Of a DNA stretch of 7,204 nt, positions 1 through 5,627 are shown piece by piece (the first letter of the stretch is position 1; each line of letters opens with the position of its first letter). Under the pieces are notes generated by a model that ran no database searches, was not told where the DNA came from, and saw only the letters and a program-made list of their open reading frames with translations. The translations under genes and the position numbers were made by a program. The stretch covers positions 1 through 7,204 of the forward strand of contig JAUXOH010000438.1 in assembly GCA_030682505.1 (NCBI GenBank). Direction: 5' to 3'. Source of the stretch: Candidatus Didemnitutus sp. (GTDB lineage Bacteria > Verrucomicrobiota > Verrucomicrobiia > Opitutales > Opitutaceae).

Positions 1-1025
1 CCGAACATGCTGCTCATGCCGCCGCGCGAGAGGAGTTCATCGACGGCCTTCACGCCGGACTCGGCCTTCACACCGTTGTAGGCGACGTCCAGCACGCTCA
101 CGAGGGAGGTGCCTTGGAAAATCGTGGCGAAGACCCCGCCCAGGATGGCGCCAACCAGAATGGCGGGCAACGCGGGCACCCGAAACACCACCATGCCGAT
201 GATGAACACGGGAGGCAGGAGCAACCAGGGTGTGATCGCGTAGGTCGTGCCCAGCGTCGTCGTGATGACCTGGACGCTCTCGAGGGACACGTGGTCGCCG
301 CCATAGCGCAGACCCATCGCCCAGTAGAGGATCAGTGAAATCACCATGCTGGGCCCGGTGGTGTAGGCCATGTGGCGCACGTGCTCGAAGAGTTCCGACC
401 CCGCCACGGCCGGGGCGAGATTGGTGGTGTCGGAGAGCGGTGACATCTTGTCGCCGAAATACGCGCCCGAGATGATCGCGCCCGCCACCATCGGCAGCGG
501 GATCCCCATTCCCGAGCCAATGCCAATGAAGGCAATGCCGACGGTGCCCGCGGTGGTCCAGGAACTGCCCGTCGACAGCGAAACGACGGCGCAGCAGGCA
601 CAGGTCGCGACGAGGAAATACTGCGGCGAAATCAGCTTCAATCCGTAAACGATCATCATCGGCACGATGCCGCTCGTGATCCAGGTGCCGATCAACATGC
701 CGACCACCATGAGAATGAGACAGGCGCCCAGTGAGAGCTTGATGCCGTTCAGGAAACTTTCCTCGATGGCCGCCCATTTCCAGCCGAGCCGCAGGGCCAT
801 GACCGCCGCCACGGCGGCCGCTCCGATGAGCGGAATCTGGGTTGGAATCGAGGCTTGGAGCAACGAGCCGAAATACGGGATGCCCGCCAGCGCCGTGAGC
901 AAGGGAGTGATCCCCGGGATTTCCGGCAGCGAGTTGAGGTCGATGACCGACGCGGCCAAGAAAACAACGAGGCAACCGACCGGAATGAGCGATTCCCGCA
1001 GGGTGGGGGTGCGTGGGGTGGACAT
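1..1025 (-). CDS. nhaC: NhaC-family Na+/H+ antiporter (C-terminus cut off by window edge)
   Basis: This is an inner-membrane transporter expected to exchange Na+ for H+ in pH and sodium homeostasis. The frame is open from the ATG at 1025 to the window edge, giving 341 residues; NhaC proteins usually have about 450-490, so roughly the last 120-150 are missing. Visible are repeated hydrophobic segments (about residues 13-30, 62-78, 98-118, 136-160, 174-190, 222-238, 264-302), the stretch TSGIVPMMIVYGLKLISP at 117-134, the STGSSWTTAGT loop at 151-161 and the signature GAYFGDKMSPLSDTTNLA at 187-204, which is very typical of NhaC. The start gives a short charged N-terminus before the first helix, as in relatives, but no Shine-Dalgarno motif precedes it. 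It lies 35 bp downstream of the export lipoprotein gene on the same strand and may be co-transcribed. The family call is firm; the exact ion specificity is inferred. Confidence 0.93.
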   Translation of the reverse strand, partial: MSTPRTPTLRESLIPVGCLVVFLAASVIDLNSLPEIPGITPLLTALAGIPYFGSLLQASIPTQIPLIGAAAVAAVMALRLGWKWAAIEESFLNGIKLSLGACLILMVVGMLIGTWITSGIVPMMIVYGLKLISPQYFLVATCACCAVVSLSTGSSWTTAGTVGIAFIGIGSGMGIPLPMVAGAIISGAYFGDKMSPLSDTTNLAPAVAGSELFEHVRHMAYTTGPSMVISLILYWAMGLRYGGDHVSLESVQVITTTLGTTYAITPWLLLPPVFIIGMVVFRVPALPAILVGAILGGVFATIFQGTSLVSVLDVAYNGVKAESGVKAVDELLSRGGMSSMF

Positions 1026-1060
1026 GGGGTAAGCTGGGGGCAGGCGCGTCGGTAGCGGAC

Positions 1061-1660
1061 TCAAAACGCGGAGCGCGGCACCTGGATCGAATCACCGGGG
1101 AACAGCAGGGGATCCTCTTCGGGCTGACGCTGGGCGAGGCGCACGTCGAACTCATAGGCCTTCCGATCGCGGGTGAGGGTGACCTTGATTTCCTTGGCGT
1201 AGAGGGTGAAGCCGCCGGCCGATTGCACGGCCTTCGCGAGCGTGAGATCGGGCGACCAAGGGATGCGGCCGGGCCGTTGCACTTCGCCGCCGATGTAGAC
1301 GTAGCGTTCCGTGACGGTGACCGAGACACTGATCGAGGTGTAGAATTTCTGCTCGAGATAGGCCTGCCGGATCGCCTGCGAGAGTTCGCCGGAGTTCATG
1401 CCCGTCGCCGAGATGACGCCGATGAAGGGCAGGCTGATCGACCATTGCTCGTCGATTTGCACCGAGTTGTTACTCGAGTCGGGGATGCCGCTCAAGGTGA
1501 CGACCAGCGCATCGCCCGGCCGGAGTTGGGCGGCCGTGTCCGACGCGGCCACCCGGGGATTCTTCGTGGCCCCCGAACCGGTGGTGGTGGTCTCGCAACC
1601 GCCCAGCCATGCGAGTGCGGCCAGCAACATTCCGAGGATAAACAAACGAGAGTGACGCAT
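1061..1660 (-). CDS. Polysaccharide biosynthesis/export (Wza-type, SLBB) lipoprotein
   Basis: This 199-residue periplasmic/outer-membrane lipoprotein belongs to the Wza-type polysaccharide export family. Residues 1-22 form a lipoprotein signal peptide: basic MRHSR start, hydrophobic core, then lipobox L19-G20-G21-C22. The residue after the Cys is Glu rather than Asp, which by the E. coli rule favours the outer membrane. A Thr/Ser/Gly-rich linker leads to the Poly_export domain (about 44-118, starting LRPGDALVVTLSG), then one SLBB domain (about 120-172, with VYIGGEVQRPG at 121-131). The end, FPGDSIQVPRSAF, is the usual close of this fold. Wza itself is about 380 residues with more SLBB repeats and a C-terminal membrane helix. 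This protein lacks both, so it is a short form and may act as a subunit or plug in a larger export pore. No tyrosine kinase, polymerase or glycosyltransferase gene lies beside it. A stem-loop abuts the start codon. The family is secure; the sugar substrate is unknown. Confidence 0.88.
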   Translation of the reverse strand: MRHSRLFILGMLLAALAWLGGCETTTTGSGATKNPRVAASDTAAQLRPGDALVVTLSGIPDSSNNSVQIDEQWSISLPFIGVISATGMNSGELSQAIRQAYLEQKFYTSISVSVTVTERYVYIGGEVQRPGRIPWSPDLTLAKAVQSAGGFTLYAKEIKVTLTRDRKAYEFDVRLAQRQPEEDPLLFPGDSIQVPRSAF

Positions 1661-1661
1661 G

Positions 1662-1694
1662 CGGTGCGTCGTTATTGGGCAAACGATCGCACCG
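1662..1694 (-). promoter_or_regulatory. Stem-loop directly before the export lipoprotein start codon
   Basis: The sequence contains an inverted repeat. On the plus strand, CGGTGCGTCGTT (1662-1673) pairs with AACGATCGCACCG (1682-1694), giving 12 base pairs with one bulged base (1687) and an 8-base loop (1674-1681). In the minus-strand transcript the stem ends one base before the AUG at 1660, so the whole ribosome-binding zone lies inside it. No T-run follows on either strand, so it does not look like an intrinsic terminator. It could be a translational control hairpin or, as DNA, a dyad operator. The pairing is seen directly; the function is inferred. Confidence 0.45.
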
Positions 1695-1744
1695 TGGCAA
1701 TACTGGACGCGGCTCCGGCCCGGCCGCAGGGCAAACTCTCCGGA

Positions 1745-2560
1745 TCAGCGGCGTCCGCGACGGCTGCGGGTCGGACGATCGTCCTCTTCGGCATCGTCGC
1801 CATCATCCTTGTCCTTCTTCTCGTCGTCGTCTTCGTCGTCTTCGTCGTCGGAATCCTTTTCGGCGCCTTCCTTCTTCTCCTCGTCGCCGGACTCCTCGTC
1901 CTCGTCCCACTTGAGCGAGGTATCGTTCTTCATCCGCTCGTCTTCTTCCTCCACGAGGTCAGGAATGTCGTCTTCCTCGGTGGTGCTCGCCCGGCGGCGC
2001 TTGCCGGATTCCTCGTCATCCTCGCCGTAACCGGCAGGGGCGAAATCAAGGATCTGCGTCAACTCGGCAAAGAGATGGACCGACCGGCCTTCGATGAAAT
2101 CGGTGTTCTGTTCCTCGCGGATCTGGTCCTCGACCTCGTCGACGGTGAGTTTCTCTTCGAAGTCATAGAGATCGTTGAGCAACTTGACGCGCAGGCGGGT
2201 CAGGTGGTCGAGCAGGTCGGCGTAGGGCCCGTTTTCCTCGTCGATGACGTCAGGCAGGGCAAAGAGCTTCTCGTCGGACTCGATCAACAACTCCTTCGTG
2301 CGCAGCAACTGGACGCGGCCCTTGCCGAGATCCTTGGCAATGCGGAACGGGATGAAGGCGCGTTCAAAGAGATTGGCGTCGAAGCCATATTCGCGGAGCG
2401 GCTCGATCGCCTCGATCAAGTGGTCGACCTGCCGGGGGTCGATGATGCTGAGTGCGTCCACGTCCCAGTGCACGGAGTCGCTGACTTCGTCGACCCACCA
2501 GTTGTGGTCTTCGCCGAGGCGGACAATGCACCATTCGAGTTGAGGAGATCCTTTCGCCAT
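1745..2560 (-). CDS. Uncharacterised protein with long acidic C-terminal tail
   Basis: I do not recognise this 271-residue protein. Residues 1-175 look like a folded, soluble, aromatic-containing domain beginning MAKGSPQLEWCIVRLG, with WWVDEVSDSVHWDVD at 21-35 and probable helices across 60-165. No signal peptide or membrane segment is visible. From about residue 179 to 262 it becomes extremely rich in Asp and Glu with scattered Lys, interrupted by a basic patch GKRRRAS (186-192), and it ends in the basic RPTRSRRGRR. Such tails are usually disordered and suit electrostatic binding of basic proteins or competition with nucleic acid, but that is only a guess. The ATG at 2560 is chosen because the protein-like sequence begins there. 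A GTG at 2620 would add 20 residues encoded by the AT-rich putative promoter and is unlikely. No Shine-Dalgarno is visible. It is the first gene of the minus-strand group, 84 bp ahead of the export lipoprotein and divergent from pyrD. Confidence 0.85.
   Translation of the reverse strand: MAKGSPQLEWCIVRLGEDHNWWVDEVSDSVHWDVDALSIIDPRQVDHLIEAIEPLREYGFDANLFERAFIPFRIAKDLGKGRVQLLRTKELLIESDEKLFALPDVIDEENGPYADLLDHLTRLRVKLLNDLYDFEEKLTVDEVEDQIREEQNTDFIEGRSVHLFAELTQILDFAPAGYGEDDEESGKRRRASTTEEDDIPDLVEEEDERMKNDTSLKWDEDEESGDEEKKEGAEKDSDDEDDEDDDEKKDKDDGDDAEEDDRPTRSRRGRR
1821..1850. repeat. Trinucleotide-type TCG/TCT tract encoding the acidic tail
   Basis: On the plus strand this stretch is built from TCG and TCT/TTC units, with a 9-base unit (TCGTCGTCT) recurring. 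On the coding (minus) strand it reads as GAC/GAA/GAT-type codons for runs of Asp and Glu. Changes in copy number would be multiples of three and would keep the frame, so the tail length may vary between strains. The sequence pattern is seen; variability is inferred. Confidence 0.5.
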
Positions 2561-2579
2561 ATGTGATGAAACTTGTCCG

Positions 2580-2640
2580 GAAAAAGGCTTCCGAACGGAC
2601 GGTGTCAAATACCGAAACACCTTTTTTGATAAAAAATTAC
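2580..2640 (-). promoter_or_regulatory. Candidate promoter for the acidic-tail gene, with upstream A/T tract
   Basis: On the minus strand a perfect TTGACA (plus positions 2603-2608) stands about 43 bases before the ATG at 2560. Upstream of it lies a strikingly AT-rich run (2621-2638, TTTTTT-GAT-AAAAAA on the plus strand), placed where an UP element would be. The hexamer at the 17-base spacing (2580-2585, TTTTTC on the minus strand) is a poor -10 box, so the promoter call is tentative. The same A/T tract could also serve the divergent pyrD gene. Confidence 0.35.
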
Positions 2641-2720
2641 GTCAGGAGTGGATTCTCCACCCGGGTGACAGTTGTAGCGCTTGAAAGTGAAAGTGGGGAA
2701 CCTCATGGTGCGGCACGAAC
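2641..2720 (+). promoter_or_regulatory. pyrD upstream leader with a small perfect dyad
   Basis: These 80 bases before pyrD carry no gene that I can support. They include a 13-base dyad GTGGATTCTCCAC (2648-2660; 5-bp stem, 3-base loop) that could be an operator half-pair or a small hairpin, and GTGACA at 2665-2670 as a weak -35 candidate. The best purine-rich motif, AAGTGGGG (2691-2698), is too far from the ATG at 2721 to be a normal ribosome-binding site. Assignment of promoter function is inference from position only. Confidence 0.22.
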
Positions 2721-3785
2721 ATGGCCCGCTACTACGAGACATTTGGCAAGCCCTACTTTTTCCGCCAGCAGCCGGAAGAGGCCCACGAACGGGCGGTGCG
2801 CGGTCTCGCGCTGCTGGGCCGCGTGCGCCCCCTGTGCGCCCTGCTCGAGCGAATCAACCAGCTCAATCCCGCCACGCATGCCCCGGTGGCGTGCTGCGGG
2901 TTGCGGTTTCCCAATGCGGTGGGGCTGGGAGCGGGATTCGACAAGAACGGCGAGGCCTGGCCAGCCGCGGCCGCGTTGGGCTTCGGCCACGTCGAAATCG
3001 GCACGGTCACGCGGCACGGGCAGGCGGGGAATCCGCGCGAGCGGGTTTTTCGTTACCCCAGCGAGGAAGCGGTGATCAACCGCATGGGCTTCAACAACGC
3101 GGGGGCCGCCGCCCTTGCGGCGCGCCTGGCGAAATTGCCCGGCCCGGGCGCGCGCCCGATCCCGCTCGGCATCAATCTGGGCAAGACGAAGGCCACGCCG
3201 ATCGACCAGGCCACGGAGGACTATCTCGGCAGCTTTCACCTGCTCGCTGATCACGCCGACTATTTGGCGGTGAATGTGAGCAGCCCGAACACACCCGGCT
3301 TGCGCGAATTGCAGGACGCCGCGTGGCTCCAACCGCTCCTGGGCGCCCTCGTCGCGGCCAACGCGGATCGGGTCAAGTCGGGCAAGGCACGCCGCCCGCT
3401 CCTGCTCAAGATCGCCCCGGACCTTTCCTTTCCGCAGATCGACGCGGTGCTGCAGGTCGTGGCCGACACCGGGGTGGACGGCATCATCGCCACCAACACG
3501 ACGCTCGCCCGCCCGGGATTTTTTGCGACGGTGATCGAAGCGGGGGGCTTGAGTGGCAAACCGCTGCGTCGGCGCTCGACGCAGGTGATCAACTTCATCT
3601 CGCGGGCGACCTCGGGCCGGTTGCCCATCATCGGCGTGGGCGGGATTCACGACGAAGTATCGGCGGCGGAGAAACTCGATGCCGGCGCCACCCTCGTGCA
3701 GGTTTACACGGGCATGATCTACCGCGGTCCCTTCTTCGCGCGCGACCTGGCGTTTGCCCTCGCCGCGCGGCAGCAACGCTGGTGA
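2721..3785 (+). CDS. pyrD: Dihydroorotate dehydrogenase (quinone), class 2
   Basis: This enzyme oxidises dihydroorotate to orotate in pyrimidine synthesis, passing electrons through FMN to membrane quinone. The protein is complete at 354 residues, a normal class 2 length. The N-terminal 45 residues form the helical extension used by class 2 enzymes for membrane and quinone contact. Core motifs in order are GLGAGFDKNGE (68-78), NRMGFNN (120-126), NVSSPNTPGLR (185-195) with Ser188 as the expected catalytic base (equivalent to E. coli Ser175), KIAPD (230-234), ATNTT (257-261), GGLSGKPL (275-282), GVGGI (305-309) and VYTGMIYRGP (328-337) for FMN phosphate binding. The ATG at 2721 is the natural start; the ATG at 2705 is in another frame. 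It is followed after 29 bp by the chelatase-like gene on the same strand, so the two may be co-transcribed although their pathways differ. Confidence 0.97.
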   Translation: MARYYETFGKPYFFRQQPEEAHERAVRGLALLGRVRPLCALLERINQLNPATHAPVACCGLRFPNAVGLGAGFDKNGEAWPAAAALGFGHVEIGTVTRHGQAGNPRERVFRYPSEEAVINRMGFNNAGAAALAARLAKLPGPGARPIPLGINLGKTKATPIDQATEDYLGSFHLLADHADYLAVNVSSPNTPGLRELQDAAWLQPLLGALVAANADRVKSGKARRPLLLKIAPDLSFPQIDAVLQVVADTGVDGIIATNTTLARPGFFATVIEAGGLSGKPLRRRSTQVINFISRATSGRLPIIGVGGIHDEVSAAEKLDAGATLVQVYTGMIYRGPFFARDLAFALAARQQRW

Positions 3786-3814
3786 GGCGGCAAGCGTTCC
3801 CCAACCGCCCCCTG

Positions 3815-4645
3815 ATGCCGAATCCCGTCACGCTCCTCGTTGACAACGGCTCGCTCGCGGCCGCGGCGACGCGGCAGTTGCGCGCCTTGGCGGGCGCCCT
3901 GGCGCAAAAAATCGGCCGGCCCGTCGCGCCGGTCTCGCTGCTGCATTCGGCGGCCGTGCCCGTCGCGGAACTCGACGGGGTTCCGGCCGAGATTTTTGAG
4001 TCCGCGCTCGCCCGCCGCTTGGGGGAGGGACACCCGGAATTTCTCGTCGTGCCCCTGTTTTTCGGACCGAGCCGCGCGCTGACGGACTATTTGCCGGAAC
4101 GGGTCGCCCAGTTGCGCCGCCAACACCCTGAGCTGCACGTGGGCGTGGCGCCGGTGTTGTTCGATGAGAACGACGGCCGGCTCGCCCAAATCATGGCGGA
4201 CCACGTGCGGTCTGCCTCCCAGCCGACGGCAGGTGGGATCCGGCGCATCGCACTGGTCGATCACGGCAGTCCGGTGGCTGCGGTCTCAGCCGTTCGCGAC
4301 GCCCTGGCCTGCCAACTGGCCCACTTGCTCGGAGCGGGTGCGGTGGTCGGAGCGTGCAGCATGGAGCGTCGCGAGGGGAGCGCCTACGATTTCAACGAAC
4401 CGCTCCTCGCTTCCTTGCTGGCGCGCGATGGTTGGAATCGCGGTGTCGTCACCGTCGCCATGGAATTTCTGCTGCCGGGACGCCACGCCGGTCCGGCCGG
4501 CGATGTGGCCCACATGTGCCGAATGGCGATGGCAGCGCAGCCGGGCCTGCAGACTCAACTCACTCCCCTGGTGGGCGAGCATCCGCTGTTGGTGGAAATT
4601 CTCGCTGACCGCTGGCGGTCGGGTTGGAGCGCGCTGCCGGAGTGA
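3815..4645 (+). CDS. cbiX: CbiX/SirB-type sirohydrochlorin chelatase, two-domain
   Basis: This 276-residue protein has two similar halves, as in long CbiX and SirB chelatases, which insert Co2+ or Fe2+ into sirohydrochlorin. The first half starts TLLVDNGS (6-13) and contains VVPLFFGPSRALTDYLPE (78-95). The second starts ALVDHGS (146-152) and contains EFLLPGRHAGPAGDV (217-231). In B. subtilis SirB the metal-binding histidines (GHGS and a His about 65 residues later) lie in the first half. Here those positions are Asn11 and Ala88, whereas the second half keeps both (His150, His224). The active site therefore seems to have moved to the C-terminal half. Being next to cobA and cysI suggests ferrochelation for siroheme, but the metal cannot be read from sequence. 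The ATG at 3815 fits the usual N-terminus. A GTG at 3782, overlapping the pyrD stop as GTGA, would add 11 residues and cannot be excluded. No Shine-Dalgarno is visible. Confidence 0.82.
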   Translation: MPNPVTLLVDNGSLAAAATRQLRALAGALAQKIGRPVAPVSLLHSAAVPVAELDGVPAEIFESALARRLGEGHPEFLVVPLFFGPSRALTDYLPERVAQLRRQHPELHVGVAPVLFDENDGRLAQIMADHVRSASQPTAGGIRRIALVDHGSPVAAVSAVRDALACQLAHLLGAGAVVGACSMERREGSAYDFNEPLLASLLARDGWNRGVVTVAMEFLLPGRHAGPAGDVAHMCRMAMAAQPGLQTQLTPLVGEHPLLVEILADRWRSGWSALPE

Positions 4646-4775
4646 CGGCGGGATCGGTGCCAAACGCGGAGGCCGGTAACTCGGCTTCAAGCGGATGATC
4701 GGCCAAGGGCAGGGCGTTGATCCAGTCGTGCCACCGCCGACGCCACGGCGAGGCGGGTTGCTCAGACGGCGACAT
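4560..4775 (-). CDS. Possible small ORF overlapping the cobA stop
   Basis: This is a 71-residue open frame whose ATG (4775) lies inside the last codons of cobA, overlapping it by 14 bases in another frame. It is preceded by GGAG at a 7-base spacing, the best ribosome-binding site in the window. The first 40 residues look protein-like (PWRRRWHDWINALPLADHPL at 11-30, then EAELPASAFGTD), with mostly G or C at third codon positions. The rest is Pro/Ala/Thr-rich and runs convergently into the last 86 bases of the chelatase gene. I recognise no family and it has no signal peptide or membrane segment. It might be a translationally coupled small protein, or chance openness in GC-rich DNA; the Shine-Dalgarno-like bases also encode cobA. 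Confidence 0.38.
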   Translation of the reverse strand: MSPSEQPASPWRRRWHDWINALPLADHPLEAELPASAFGTDPAVTPAARSNPTASGQREFPPTADARPPGE

Positions 4776-5568
4776 GGGTGCGCTCCGGACGGTGGTGGAC
4801 GGCAAGCAGAGCCCGGTTTTGCGCAGCGATCTCACCGACCAAGATGAGCGACGGCGTGCCTTCCGCATCCGCCGCGAGTTCGGTCGCCGTTTCCAACGTG
4901 CCGGTGCGGATGATTTGAGTCGGCAGGGAGGCGTTGCTGATGATGAGCAAGGGCGTGTGCGGCGAGTGCCCCTGCGCGACGAGCCGACCGGCCAGTTCCC
5001 CCAGCCGGCGCGTGCCCATGTAAACGCACAGGGTGGTGCCGGGCCGGGCCAGCTTTTCCCAATCGAGGCTCGGGCCGGTCTTTTCCGCGCATTCGTGTCC
5101 CGTGGCCAGAATGGCGGCCGAGGCGATCCCGCGTTGCGTGAGACTGATGCCGGCTGCCGCCGCGGCCGCGCAAGCCGCCGTGATGCCCGGCACGACCTCG
5201 AAGGAGATCTGCGCGACGCGCAGCGCCTGCAATTCCTCCCCGAGGCGCCCAAAGACGCTCGGGTCGCCACCCTTGAGCCGCACGACCCGACGACCGGCCT
5301 GGGCGTGGCTGACCAGGAGCCAGTTGATTTCATCCTGCGAGGCGCTGTGGCCGCCCGCGCGCTTCCCCACGTAAATGAATTCGGTCTTCGGCGGGCAATA
5401 ATTCAGCAATTCCCGGCCCGCGAGATCGTCGTGCAGCACCACTTCGGCTTGTTGCAGCGCCCGAATTCCCCGGACGGTGATCAAATCCGCCGCCCCGGGC
5501 CCTGCGCCCACCAACCACACAAAACCCGGCGGTGGGGCCGACTGATTCTCAAACATGAGTAAGGACAT
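4762..5568 (-). CDS. cobA: Uroporphyrinogen-III C-methyltransferase (SUMT)
   Basis: This cytosolic enzyme methylates uroporphyrinogen III at C2 and C7 with S-adenosylmethionine to give precorrin-2, the branch point to siroheme and cobalamin. The protein is complete at 268 residues, the usual size of a stand-alone SUMT, without the dehydrogenase/chelatase domain of CysG. Motifs seen are VGAGPGAADLITVRG (20-34), VLHDDL (44-49), GKRAGGHSASQDEIN (68-82), VVRLKGGDPSVFGRLGEE (95-112), VPGITAA (126-132), GISLTQRG (140-147) and ATGH (155-158), covering the SAM and tetrapyrrole sites. The start is either the ATG at 5568 or the one four codons on at 5556; neither has a clear Shine-Dalgarno. It is divergent from cysI and convergent with the CbiX-like gene, so three siroheme-related genes lie together. 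A possible small ORF overlaps its stop codon. Confidence 0.95.
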   Translation of the reverse strand: MSLLMFENQSAPPPGFVWLVGAGPGAADLITVRGIRALQQAEVVLHDDLAGRELLNYCPPKTEFIYVGKRAGGHSASQDEINWLLVSHAQAGRRVVRLKGGDPSVFGRLGEELQALRVAQISFEVVPGITAACAAAAAAGISLTQRGIASAAILATGHECAEKTGPSLDWEKLARPGTTLCVYMGTRRLGELAGRLVAQGHSPHTPLLIISNASLPTQIIRTGTLETATELAADAEGTPSLILVGEIAAQNRALLAVHHRPERTHVAV

Positions 5569-5627
5569 GACCTATGACATGCTTAGGATTTGCGCCGGGT
5601 CAAGTCGCGGATCCAGCTGTCTGTGTC
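5569..5627. promoter_or_regulatory. Divergent cobA-cysI intergenic region
   Basis: The two start codons are only 59 bases apart, so any promoters must overlap, which would allow joint control by one regulator. Visible are a TTGACC on the minus strand (in 5598-5605) as a weak -35 for cobA, TAGGAT (5584-5589) on the plus strand as a weak -10 for cysI, and a loose dyad CCTA...TAGG (5571-5587). GACATG occurs at 5564-5569 and again at 5576-5581. None of these is a strong match, and no known CysB-like or riboswitch structure was recognised. Confidence 0.28.

Noticed and set aside
37..1329. A 430-codon open frame on the minus strand crossing nhaC and the export lipoprotein gene
   Set aside because: It is out of frame with both recognised proteins, reads as Arg/His/Gly-rich low-complexity sequence, and has no family motifs. 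The true nhaC frame starts at 1025.
1709..1727. GCGGC...GCCGC hairpin between the acidic-tail gene and the export lipoprotein gene
   Set aside because: The stem is only 5 bp with a 9-base loop and no T-run follows on either strand, so it does not qualify as a terminator. Such dyads arise readily in GC-rich DNA.
1013..2566. A 517-codon plus-strand open frame with an apparent hydrophobic membrane-like stretch
   Set aside because: It is antisense to two supported genes. The Val/Leu/Phe/Ile run is simply the complement of GAC/GAG/GAA/GAT codons of the acidic tail, not a real membrane segment.
2561..2620. N-terminal extension of the acidic-tail protein from a GTG at 2620
   Set aside because: The added 20 residues come from the AT-rich putative promoter zone containing TTGACA and do not resemble a signal peptide. 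The ATG at 2560 is preferred.
2621..2637. TTTTTT-GAT-AAAAAA dyad read as a possible terminator
   Set aside because: The stem would be all A-T pairs with no GC part, and no gene ends into it from either side. A promoter-related A/T tract is more plausible.
2705..2707. Earlier ATG upstream of pyrD
   Set aside because: It is in a different frame from the PyrD protein; the ATG at 2721 gives the normal class 2 N-terminus.
2703..3776. A 357-codon minus-strand open frame opposite pyrD
   Set aside because: pyrD is unambiguous by motif along its whole length. The antisense frame is an effect of high GC and has no recognisable domain.
4717..5562. A 281-codon plus-strand open frame opposite cobA
   Set aside because: cobA carries all SUMT motifs on the minus strand. 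The antisense frame is Arg/Gly-rich with no family features.
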